Shown: piece by piece, positions 1 through 5,785 of the stretch | Numbering within the stretch: position 1 is the stretch's first letter | Layout of the letters: each line of letters starts with the position of its first letter | Assembly (NCBI GenBank): GCA_903954205.1 | Contig: CAJBMR010000126.1 | Location: forward strand, 1-7,738 | Direction of reading: 5' to 3' | From: an uncultured bacterium | Lineage (GTDB): Bacteria > Actinomycetota > Actinomycetes > S36-B12 | DNA: 7,738 nucleotides | Made by a program: the position numbers and the translations under genes | Notes under the pieces: generated by a model | Told to the model about the DNA's origin: nothing | The model's database searches: none | Seen by the model: the letters and a program-made list of their open reading frames with translations, nothing else

Positions 1-274
1 CGACGACCGCGATGGCGACGTAGAGGAATGTCCTCAGGACCGCTGGCAGATAGAAGTTGTTGGGGCCGAAAAGCCGGTCCCACACCACCTGGACCTGAGT
101 GAACTGCCACTCGAGCGGATTCCAGATGGGGATGGGGGTGCGGAAGATCGGATCGACGGCGCCGAAGGCGACACAGAACACGACGTAGAGCGGAATGAGG
201 AAGAACAGCGCAATCCAGACCATCGCGGGGAGGCCAAGGATCGGCCAGAGAAAGCGCGTGGAGCGATCGCCCAC
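1..274 (-). CDS. potB: PotB-like ABC transporter permease, N-terminal part (runs off window)
   Basis: This is the first 91 residues of an inner-membrane permease of a spermidine/putrescine-type ABC importer. The frame opens at GTG 274, one base after the TGA of the substrate-binding protein gene, so the two are probably translationally coupled; no strong Shine-Dalgarno is visible. The start reads VGDRSTRFLWPILGLP. A hydrophobic first transmembrane segment (about residues 9-39, with AMVWIALFFLIPLYVVF) is followed by an external loop rich in Pro and Trp (about 41-75) and the beginning of a second membrane segment (PAVLRTFLYVAIAVV). This layout is typical of PotB-type subunits of the binding-protein-dependent transport family. 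The EAA loop that contacts the ATPase would lie outside the window. An overlapping frame from 279 is a shadow without membrane character. The family call is firm; PotB rather than PotC rests on the N-terminal layout and on gene order. Confidence 0.8.
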   Translation of the reverse strand, partial: MGDRSTRFLWPILGLPAMVWIALFFLIPLYVVFCVAFGAVDPIFRTPIPIWNPLEWQFTQVQVVWDRLFGPNNFYLPAVLRTFLYVAIAVV

Positions 275-275
275 G

Positions 276-1568
276 TCACGCCCCGGCCTTGAACTGCTGC
301 CAGATCGCCTGGTACTCGGCTTCAACCTCGGGTGGGAGTTCGAGGACGGGGTAGCCCACCTGGAACCACTCCGGCTTGACCACCGCGGCCGAGAGGTTCT
401 CCGGGAGATAGCCGTCGGCCACCATCGACTCGGGAGTGAGGGATCGCAGCGGCGGCTGGTAGCCGACCCAGGAGAAATTCTTCAACGACACTTCGGTGCC
501 GAGCATGTAGTTGAGGAAGTGATAGGAGAGGACCGGGTTCTCGCCGCCCTTGAGGACGCAGATGAAATCGTTGTTGAGGAGACCGCGCCCATCCGGCGGG
601 CTCCAGTAGCGCAGGACAGAGGGATCCACACCATCGGGCATGTAATTCTGCCCGGTGATCATGTCGCCCGACCAGCACTGAGAGAGGGAAAGGACACCCT
701 CGGGGATGTCGGTGTAGCCGCTGATGGTGACGCGGGGCTGGCTGAGGGAGAGCATCTCCAGCATGGCGTCACGAGCAGCACCCAGGACTGCAGGGTCCGC
801 GGTGTTCACATCTGTGCCGCCATCGCGGAGGATCGTCATCCCGATCACCTCGCGGTCATCGTCGAGAACCGCGATCTCACCGGCGTACTTGGTGTCCCAG
901 AAGACGTCGTAGGGGTCAGGGCGCGCGCCGATGTCCTCGGGGATGAGGTCGCTTCGCCAGCCGATTCCGGTCGTGTAGATGACGTAGGGGACGGTGTACT
1001 GCCACTCCAGGTCGTACCAGGGATTCTGGAATTCCTCCCACACGTCAGCAATGTTGTCGATGTAGTCGTGGTTGAGGGGGCGAATCAGGTCGCCGTACAC
1101 CAGGCGCCCGATGTAGTTGTAGGACATGAAGGTGACGTCGTAGGGACTGCTGCCGCCGCGGATCTTCGTAAGCGCCTCGGGGTAGTCGTTGAACGTCGAG
1201 ACCTCCACCGTGACGTTGTAGTCGGCGTACTCCTTCTGGAAGTCCTTGACGACTGCCTTGTCGAGATAGTCGGGGTAGTTGTAGATGCGAAGCGTCGCGT
1301 TAGCCTCGGGCTCCAGGCCCGATGCGATCGGCTCATTGCCGGGATTGATCGGCCACTTGACCGGGTTCTGGGGCGAGGCGATGGGAATCCCAGCCGGGCT
1401 CGGTGCTGCGGAGCCCGAGGCTGAGCCGCCAGCCGAGCTCGCGCCCGTGGGGCCGCTCAGGGGTTGGTCGCGAGCGCATGCGGCGAGTGCCCAGGCGCCC
1501 GGAAGGGCGAGCGCTGACGTCTGCAGGAGGCGCCGGCGCGAGACAGGGCGGTGGGGGGACCCAGACAT
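276..1568 (-). CDS. potD: PotD-like polyamine ABC transporter substrate-binding lipoprotein
   Basis: This is the extracytoplasmic solute-binding protein of a polyamine-type importer, about 430 residues long. The N-terminus has a twin-arginine-like motif (SRRRLLQ), a hydrophobic stretch and the lipobox LAAC, predicting export as a folded protein and lipid anchoring; a Gly/Ser/Ala/Pro linker follows. I prefer ATG 1568 because GAGGA lies 6 nt upstream of it, whereas it abuts the alternative ATG 1574 with no spacing. Family features include RIYNYPDYL near residue 97, SPYDVTFMSYNYIGRL (about 143-157), the acidic DDDREVIGM segment (about 238-246), CWSGDM (about 300-305) and the C-terminal VLSYHFLNYMLGTEV helix. 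The Asp/Glu of DDDREV and the Asp of WSGD fall where PotD has its amine-binding acids, supporting a cationic amine ligand. That mapping is by eye. Spermidine, putrescine or a methylated amine cannot be told apart. The permease gene follows immediately. Confidence 0.9.
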   Translation of the reverse strand: MSGSPHRPVSRRRLLQTSALALPGAWALAACARDQPLSGPTGASSAGGSASGSAAPSPAGIPIASPQNPVKWPINPGNEPIASGLEPEANATLRIYNYPDYLDKAVVKDFQKEYADYNVTVEVSTFNDYPEALTKIRGGSSPYDVTFMSYNYIGRLVYGDLIRPLNHDYIDNIADVWEEFQNPWYDLEWQYTVPYVIYTTGIGWRSDLIPEDIGARPDPYDVFWDTKYAGEIAVLDDDREVIGMTILRDGGTDVNTADPAVLGAARDAMLEMLSLSQPRVTISGYTDIPEGVLSLSQCWSGDMITGQNYMPDGVDPSVLRYWSPPDGRGLLNNDFICVLKGGENPVLSYHFLNYMLGTEVSLKNFSWVGYQPPLRSLTPESMVADGYLPENLSAAVVKPEWFQVGYPVLELPPEVEAEYQAIWQQFKAGA

Positions 1569-1574
1569 GAACAT

Positions 1575-1667
1575 TCCTCGACTTCACTCGGCGGCGTCGG
1601 ACAGTGCCTAGACTGAATCACCGATCAGTATTTCGCAAGGACTTGGCCAAACTCGCAGGAGGATCGC
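1575..1667. promoter_or_regulatory. Divergent promoter region between potD-like and potA-like genes
   Basis: This short region must hold the promoters for both the leftward potD-potB unit and the rightward potA unit. A -10-like TAGACT lies at 1609-1614 on the plus strand, without a convincing -35 at standard spacing. An imperfect operator-like dyad, ACTGA-N8-TCAGT, spans 1612-1629 and overlaps that box. A short palindrome TTGGCCAA is at 1643-1650. On the minus strand TTGCGA (1638-1633) could serve as a -35, but the matching -10 (CAGTCT) is poor. The location is well supported by gene orientation; the individual elements are weak. Confidence 0.4.
1657..1663 (+). promoter_or_regulatory. Strong Shine-Dalgarno AGGAGGA ahead of the potA leader
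   Basis: AGGAGGA is the best ribosome-binding site in this intergenic region. It sits 5 nt (counted from AGGAGG) before GTG 1668, the start of the short leader frame, and about 34 nt before the in-frame potA start at GTG 1697. It therefore fits the leader ORF and not potA directly, suggesting that ribosomes reach potA by coupling. Confidence 0.55.
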
Positions 1668-1700
1668 GTGTTCCACGCAGAAGAGGACTCACGAAGGTGA
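1668..1700 (+). CDS. Possible 10-residue leader ORF coupled to potA
   Basis: A short frame starts at GTG 1668, 5 nt after AGGAGG, and encodes VFHAEEDSRR before stopping at TGA 1698-1700. That stop overlaps the GTG start of potA (GTGA, 1697-1700), the classic geometry for translational coupling. No amino acid is strongly over-represented, so an amino-acid attenuator is not evident. The peptide itself may have no function and serve only to deliver ribosomes to potA. It could instead be the true N-terminus of PotA in a different frame, if one base were missing or extra in the sequence. Only the Shine-Dalgarno and the overlap support it; nothing is known about homologues. Confidence 0.4.
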   Translation: MFHAEEDSRR

Positions 1701-2779
1701 GCGGCGGCAGCGTCTCGGTCGTTGCGCTCACGAAGTCCTACGGCGAGGTGCCCGCCGTGCGCGGGATTGATCTCGATATTGCGGCGGGAGAGTTCTTCAG
1801 CCTGCTGGGGCCTTCCGGGTGCGGCAAGACCACCACTTTGCGCATGATCGCGGGCTTCGAGACCCCCACGTCAGGCGAGATTCGCATCGACGGCTCCGAC
1901 GTATCCCGAATCCCGGCGAACGACAGACCGATCAATACCGTCTTCCAGAACTACGCGCTCTTCCCCTTCATGTCCGTGGAGGACAACGTCGCCTTCGGCC
2001 TGAGGTACCAGAAGGTCGGCAAGGCCGACGCCAAGCGCAAGGTGGGCGAGGCGCTCGAGATGGTCCGCATGGGGCAGTACGCGAAGCGCCGTCCCGGGCA
2101 ACTGTCGGGCGGCCAGCAGCAGCGCGTGGCGCTCGCCCGCGCCATCGTGCTCGGCCCGCGCGTCCTCCTCCTTGATGAGCCCCTCGGTGCCCTCGACGCG
2201 AAACTGCGCAAGACGCTGCAGATCGAGCTCAAGTCGCTGCAGGAGTCACTCGGGATCACCTTCATCTACGTCACCCACGATCAGGAGGAAGCCCTCACGA
2301 TGTCTGACCGCATGGCGGTCATGGCAGGCGGGCTGATCGAGCAAATAGGCACCCCTGCGGACGTCTATGACTCTCCCGCGACCGCCTACGTCGCGGACTT
2401 CCTCGGCAGTGCCAACGTCCTCGACGTCGAGGTCGCCGGACCTGCGGGCGAGGGCCGGACCACCATCCGGGTCGGCGGCGAGACGCTCACCTGCCGCGGC
2501 AGCGCGACTGCGGACAGCGACGTAAGGCTCGTGATCCGACCCGAGAGGCTGCTGCTTGAGTCGACGGACGAGGAGGCGGGCACGCTGAGTGGCTCCGTCG
2601 TGCGCGCCGTCTACCAGGGAGCCACCACCGACATCATCGTCGCCCTCGACAACGGATCCGAGCTCGTCGTGCGCCGACCCAGCGAGCGCGCCGGTCAGCA
2701 TGCGGCTGGCGATCAGGTGACGGTGCACTGCAGGGCTGACGCCATGCGACTGCTCCCCGTCGGAGCCCTTGTCGATTAG
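1697..2779 (+). CDS. potA: PotA-like polyamine ABC transporter ATP-binding protein
   Basis: This is the cytoplasmic ATPase that powers the importer, 360 residues from GTG 1697. The frame is open further upstream to GTG 1604, but that extension is basic and unlike the family, whereas VSGGSVSVVALTKSYGEV matches a normal PotA N-terminus. The nucleotide-binding domain is complete: Walker A GPSGCGKT (38-45), Q-loop Gln in VFQNYALFP (about 84), signature LSGGQQQRVALARA (136-149), Walker B VLLLDEP (156-162), D-loop GALD (164-167) and switch His in YVTHDQEEA (194). A C-terminal TOBE-type regulatory region follows from about residue 235, with the typical IGTPADVYDSPATAYVADFLGSAN junction and RLVIRPERL. 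Length and domain order match PotA. It is divergent from the potD and potB genes it should serve, and its stop lies 4 bp from that of the convergent EEP gene. Specificity comes from the neighbouring binding protein. Confidence 0.92.
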   Translation: MSGGSVSVVALTKSYGEVPAVRGIDLDIAAGEFFSLLGPSGCGKTTTLRMIAGFETPTSGEIRIDGSDVSRIPANDRPINTVFQNYALFPFMSVEDNVAFGLRYQKVGKADAKRKVGEALEMVRMGQYAKRRPGQLSGGQQQRVALARAIVLGPRVLLLDEPLGALDAKLRKTLQIELKSLQESLGITFIYVTHDQEEALTMSDRMAVMAGGLIEQIGTPADVYDSPATAYVADFLGSANVLDVEVAGPAGEGRTTIRVGGETLTCRGSATADSDVRLVIRPERLLLESTDEEAGTLSGSVVRAVYQGATTDIIVALDNGSELVVRRPSERAGQHAAGDQVTVHCRADAMRLLPVGALVD

Positions 2780-2783
2780 GCAG

Positions 2784-4397
2784 TCACTCCACGGTGATGT
2801 CGACGTAGGCCACTGACGTGAATTCGTCCGTGAGTAGGTAGTGGATGCGGTACTTCCCCACAGGCAGTGGCCAGGCCTTTCCCTCGGAATCCGGCCCCAG
2901 CGTCATCGACCCGGCCACCGACGGGGGAATCGCTCCTGCGTCGTGTCCTCCGACGTAACTCCACAGGAGATAGTCGTCGTTCCCGGGATCCGGAGCGGAG
3001 CCCTTGTAGACGCCGATCCAGTCCCACCGGTTGGCAGGCCCATCAACCCACGAGATCTCGATGGGCTCACCCTCGGCGTAGGCCGGCTTGGCTGAGACGA
3101 GAATCGGAGATGCGGTGGCGGATCGCACCCAGAACGCTGCCCGAGCGAGCTCATCGCCGTCCGCGCCGAGGAGGACTGCCTCGTAGCCGATCGGATCCCA
3201 GCCGATCGTTTCCACGACGAATGCACCGGACGCACCACCTCGAAGCGTTTTGACAGCAGACCCGGGATCTGCGCCTGAAGGCACGATGGCCACCGTCGTC
3301 ATGTCATTGCCTGGAGCGTGGTAGCGGACCTGCACGGAGTCGCCGTCAGTCAGCATCGCGCTGCTCAGGGAGATGGACGTGGGCAGGGCGACCGGAGTGA
3401 CCTCGAAGGTGGACAGCACAGCGCGGTGGTCCGATGTCCACCTGGTGAAGCCGATATCGACGTCGGGGTCGCCATTCTTGCCGACGAGCTCGCTGGACAG
3501 CGTCGTCGTGGCACCGCCGGCGTAGACGTAGTCGACGCGATCACCGACGCCACGCCGCTTGAGGTCTGGGTTGCCCCAGGTGATGCCTGGCTTAGCCAGG
3601 GGATCGGGGTGGATCTCCCGGTAGGTGTCCCGCATGCCCAGCCCCGCGAGTTCCTCGGAAACCGGCCACAGGATCGGCTCGGAAACACCGTCGCGTGTGC
3701 CCACGGTGATCGCCGTGTAATCCAGGCTGGACGGCGTGTTGAGATCGCCTGTGAGGAAGACGGGGTAGCCGGCAGCGATCACATCCTCGAGATAGGGGGT
3801 GAGGAGTTTCAGGGAGGACAATCGCACCTCCTCCTCCGTCGCTGTGACCTCTTGGATTGAGGAGCCTCGCGCGAGTAGGGCGGGGCCGTATCGCACGTAG
3901 TCAAGGTGCGTGTTGAAGAACGCAACGACGTAGCCGGGCTCAACTTCGATGAAGGCGTAGCGACCGTCAGCCCCAGAGGGCTCGAGAATGGGGTACTTCG
4001 ACATCAACTGGAGCCCGATGTTGAAGTACGGGTAGCCGGTGTGTGCGGCGATCTCAGGAAGACGGTTGTAGGACTCGAGGAGCCCGACGACGTCTGCATC
4101 GATGCTCTCGATGACGGCGTCAGTTGACTTGTCGCCTCCATATTCCACGTTGTAGACGAGGACGCTCATCTCCATGGGCTCGCCCAGCGGCGACACGCTG
4201 GCCAAGGCCGAGGGCTGCGGGGAAGCGGACGTCGACGAGGATGTTGCCGACATGCCGGTTGGACTGCTGCCTCCGCCTCCTGCTGTGCAACCGACCACAA
4301 GGAGCGGGGCGACAACAAGGAGGGGGCGACAACAAGACTGAAGAGCTTGGGGAGGGCTGAGGGTCGCATGAGTCCTCCGTCTACGCCCCCGGGTCAA
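2784..4397 (-). CDS. Secreted lipoprotein, endonuclease/exonuclease/phosphatase (EEP) superfamily; likely frameshifted start
   Basis: As read, the frame opens only at TTG 4397 (537 residues). A hydrophobic stretch ending in the lipobox LVVGC (Cys 37) and a Gly/Ser/Thr/Pro linker predict a lipid-anchored extracytoplasmic enzyme. The EEP domain (about 77-335) has all family motifs in order: the Asn of VYNVEYGG (83), metal-binding Glu in VVGLLES (108), NTHLD (162-166), GDLNTP (217-222), GDRVDYVYA (285-293) and the terminal SDHRAV (322-327). The catalytic machinery therefore looks intact. The C-terminal 200 residues hold one or two beta-rich modules, the last with RWDWIGVYKGSAP and GKYRIHYLL, resembling Ig/SKICH-like accessory domains. 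The family includes nucleases, sphingomyelinases and inositol-phosphate phosphatases; the substrate is unknown. ATG 4369, with GGAGGA just upstream, looks like the original start but is out of frame with this region, probably through a one-base loss near 4322. It lies 78 bp downstream of the Rieske gene and may share its transcript. Confidence 0.87.
   Translation of the reverse strand: MTRGRRRRTHATLSPPQALQSCCRPLLVVAPLLVVGCTAGGGGSSPTGMSATSSSTSASPQPSALASVSPLGEPMEMSVLVYNVEYGGDKSTDAVIESIDADVVGLLESYNRLPEIAAHTGYPYFNIGLQLMSKYPILEPSGADGRYAFIEVEPGYVVAFFNTHLDYVRYGPALLARGSSIQEVTATEEEVRLSSLKLLTPYLEDVIAAGYPVFLTGDLNTPSSLDYTAITVGTRDGVSEPILWPVSEELAGLGMRDTYREIHPDPLAKPGITWGNPDLKRRGVGDRVDYVYAGGATTTLSSELVGKNGDPDVDIGFTRWTSDHRAVLSTFEVTPVALPTSISLSSAMLTDGDSVQVRYHAPGNDMTTVAIVPSGADPGSAVKTLRGGASGAFVVETIGWDPIGYEAVLLGADGDELARAAFWVRSATASPILVSAKPAYAEGEPIEISWVDGPANRWDWIGVYKGSAPDPGNDDYLLWSYVGGHDAGAIPPSVAGSMTLGPDSEGKAWPLPVGKYRIHYLLTDEFTSVAYVDITVE
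4292..4336 (-). repeat. Short tandem repeat encoding LVVAPL in the lipoprotein signal peptide
   Basis: On the minus strand the unit CTTGTTGTCGCCCC occurs exactly twice (plus-strand copies at 4306-4319 and 4323-4336), followed by a diverged partial copy CTTGTGGTCG (4301-4292). The spacing is 18 bp between the partial and the middle copy but 17 bp between the two exact copies. The 18-bp unit encodes LVVAPL, the hydrophobic core of the signal peptide. The short interval lacks one base: plus-strand GAG at 4320-4322, against GAGC at 4302-4305. This shifts the frame between ATG 4369 and the mature protein. Confidence 0.8.
4373..4378 (-). promoter_or_regulatory. Shine-Dalgarno GGAGGA for ATG 4369
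   Basis: GGAGGA lies 3 nt (4 nt from GGAGG) before ATG 4369 on the minus strand. It is far better than anything before the TTG at 4397 and marks ATG 4369 as the intended start of the EEP lipoprotein. From that ATG the reading MRPSALPKLFSLVVAP is a normal signal-peptide start, but as sequenced it continues into a non-homologous frame. Confidence 0.65.
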
Positions 4398-4475
4398 GCG
4401 CCCCGCCAGTGTGGCAGCGGGTTACAGCACTGACAAGGGGCAGCAATTCACGCGCAGGCGAACAGCTCGGGCGCG

Positions 4476-5660
4476 TTAGGCGCTGGCCGACTCCTGCACG
4501 GCAGCAAGGGGCTGCCCGAGGTAGCCGCGCGCGATCATGGTCACGAACTGGTAGATCGCGTCCTCGTCCGGGGAGAGCGGGCCAGGCTCCGCGAAGCCGC
4601 TGTCCATGCCTCGCTGGACCGACTCGCAGGCGCCCCAGTCCTCACGATTGGTGATGTCCCAGAAGTCCATGGCGTACGCCGGGCTGAAGTCAGGCTTCTC
4701 CAAGGCCTCGGGCGGGAAGTACCACTGGCACTCCACCCATGTCTCGCGTGCGGACAGCGGCACCATGCGGTGCGTCATCACGTAATCGGGATGAAGGCTC
4801 ACGAGGAGGTTCGGGAAGATGCCGATGTAGTCGATGCGACGCTTCTCGACGTCATTGAGCCCCGGGATGAAGACACCGTCGCTGTGGCCATCGAGTGACA
4901 TGGTCACTGCATGCGGGCGGAGGTCCTGCCAGCCACCTACCCAGACGCCAGCGGAAGCCGCCCAGTTCTCGCCACTCTCCGGCGGGCTCACCTGGCAGAG
5001 CTCCGGGTGGATCGACGAGCAGTGGTAGCACTCCTGGTAGTTCTCGATGACGATCTTCCAATTGGCTTGGATGACGTACTCATGGCGACCCTGCACGACA
5101 AGCCGCTCAGGCGCGTACTGAGCGATCCGCTCCTCCAGGCCGGCCACGTGCTGCGCCAGCGGGCCGGCCAGACCCGAGATATCGAGGAAGATCCATCCGT
5201 GCCACTCCTCCACCGTGATCGGGCGCAGGGGGAAGTCGGCCATATCGAAGTTGCCGAAGCCGCCGTAGCCGGCCGCACTGAAGAGCTCGCCGTCGAGCTT
5301 GTACGACCACGAGTGATAGGGGCAGGTGATCGCGCGGGCCTTCGTCGAAGATCCGCACGGAAGGATCTCGTGGCCGCGGTGGCGGCAGACATTGGCAAAG
5401 GCATTAAGCGTGCCGTCCTGTCCTCGGACGAGTAGCACGGAGGTGTCGCCCACCTTGTCGGCGCTCTGCATGCCGGGCTCGGCAATCTCGTCGCTGCGCC
5501 CGACGCACTGCCAGCCGCGGAAGAACTGCTGTTGCTCCCAGGCAAAGACCTCATCGGAGGTGTACGCCGCGACGGGCAGCATGCGGCTTTCGCCAAAGGG
5601 AGCCAGCGTGCGCGCGAGCTGATCGGCAGGCAGGGGGGCAGGCGTGAAGGTGGGGGCCAT
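4476..5660 (-). CDS. Rieske [2Fe-2S] non-haem iron oxygenase alpha subunit, quaternary-ammonium monooxygenase type
   Basis: This 394-residue protein is a ring-hydroxylating-type oxygenase subunit. The Rieske domain (about 48-160) has CRH at 92-94 and CPYH at 113-116, giving the two Cys and two His cluster ligands. The catalytic domain contains NWKIVIENYQECYHCSSIHP (about 200-219), with iron-ligand His 213 and His 218; the third ligand is probably an Asp in FWDITNRED (333-341). The acid just before the first His is Glu 210, as in carnitine monooxygenase CntA, where most ring dioxygenases have Asp. This sequence style matches the glycine betaine, carnitine, stachydrine and choline group, which dealkylates or hydroxylates an onium substrate using electrons from a separate reductase; no reductase gene is in the window. 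ATG 5660 has AGGA 7 nt upstream. The gene is cytoplasmic, with no signal peptide. The adjacent importer fits a cationic substrate, but the exact compound is unknown; an aromatic substrate is less likely. Confidence 0.88.
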   Translation of the reverse strand: MAPTFTPAPLPADQLARTLAPFGESRMLPVAAYTSDEVFAWEQQQFFRGWQCVGRSDEIAEPGMQSADKVGDTSVLLVRGQDGTLNAFANVCRHRGHEILPCGSSTKARAITCPYHSWSYKLDGELFSAAGYGGFGNFDMADFPLRPITVEEWHGWIFLDISGLAGPLAQHVAGLEERIAQYAPERLVVQGRHEYVIQANWKIVIENYQECYHCSSIHPELCQVSPPESGENWAASAGVWVGGWQDLRPHAVTMSLDGHSDGVFIPGLNDVEKRRIDYIGIFPNLLVSLHPDYVMTHRMVPLSARETWVECQWYFPPEALEKPDFSPAYAMDFWDITNREDWGACESVQRGMDSGFAEPGPLSPDEDAIYQFVTMIARGYLGQPLAAVQESASA

Positions 5661-5713
5661 GGCGGCATCCTAGGCCTGCCGTCACACCGTGATCCAGCTA
5701 CTCACGCGTCCAC

Positions 5714-5732
5714 CCGCTCTACTGAAGAGCGG
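5714..5732. terminator. Perfect 7-bp-stem hairpin, candidate terminator
   Basis: CCGCTCT (5714-5720) and AGAGCGG (5726-5732) form a perfect 7-bp stem around the 5-nt loop ACTGA. It lies 54 nt beyond the stop of the acyl-CoA synthetase gene on the minus strand and about 54 nt before the Rieske start. There is no U-tract, so a classical Rho-independent terminator is not certain. U-less hairpin terminators have been proposed in actinobacteria, and it could instead be part of the Rieske 5' leader. Confidence 0.4.
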
Positions 5733-5740
5733 TCACATGC

Positions 5741-5766
5741 TGCAATCGATTGCGCAATCGATTGCA
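5741..5766. promoter_or_regulatory. Perfect 26-bp palindrome with two CAATCGATTG boxes, putative operator
   Basis: The 26 bases equal their own reverse complement. The palindrome is two copies of the 10-bp palindrome CAATCGATTG separated by CG, flanked by TG and CA, with box centres 12 bp (about one helical turn) apart. The core AATCGATT fits the AANCGNTT pattern common among LacI-family operators, so a dimeric repressor bound at one or both boxes is plausible. It lies about 80 bp upstream of the Rieske start, a sensible operator position, and 19 bp after the stop of the synthetase gene. As RNA it could fold into an 11-bp stem with a GCGC loop, so a role in termination is an alternative, though no U-tract follows. 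No regulator gene is in the window. Confidence 0.6.
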
Positions 5767-5785
5767 CGCGGATCTAGGGAGTCGC

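Noticed and set aside
264..271. GCGATCGC palindrome at the permease start
   Set aside because: A single 8-bp GC-rich palindrome inside coding sequence is expected by chance at this base composition.
34..279. Minus-strand frame from 279 overlapping the permease start
   Set aside because: The Ser/Arg-rich product has no membrane segments, whereas the frame from GTG 274 gives clear permease transmembrane helices.
195..1424. Long plus-strand open frame of 409 codons
   Set aside because: It lies fully antisense to the potD-like gene. Its Val/Asp/Gly/Arg-rich composition is what a GC-rich coding strand gives when read backwards, and it shows no domain.
1604..1696. N-terminal extension of PotA from GTG 1604
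   Set aside because: The extension is basic, unlike PotA N-termini, and has no Shine-Dalgarno. It would also put the likely divergent promoter inside the coding region.
2246..2728. Minus-strand open frame of 160 codons over the end of potA
   Set aside because: It is the antisense shadow of the PotA TOBE region. The product is low in complexity and has no recognisable motif or ribosome-binding site.
4988..5668. Minus-strand frame of 226 codons starting at ATG 5668
   Set aside because: It overlaps the Rieske gene out of frame and gives a Ser/Arg/Pro-rich product with no motif. The Rieske frame carries all cluster and iron ligands.
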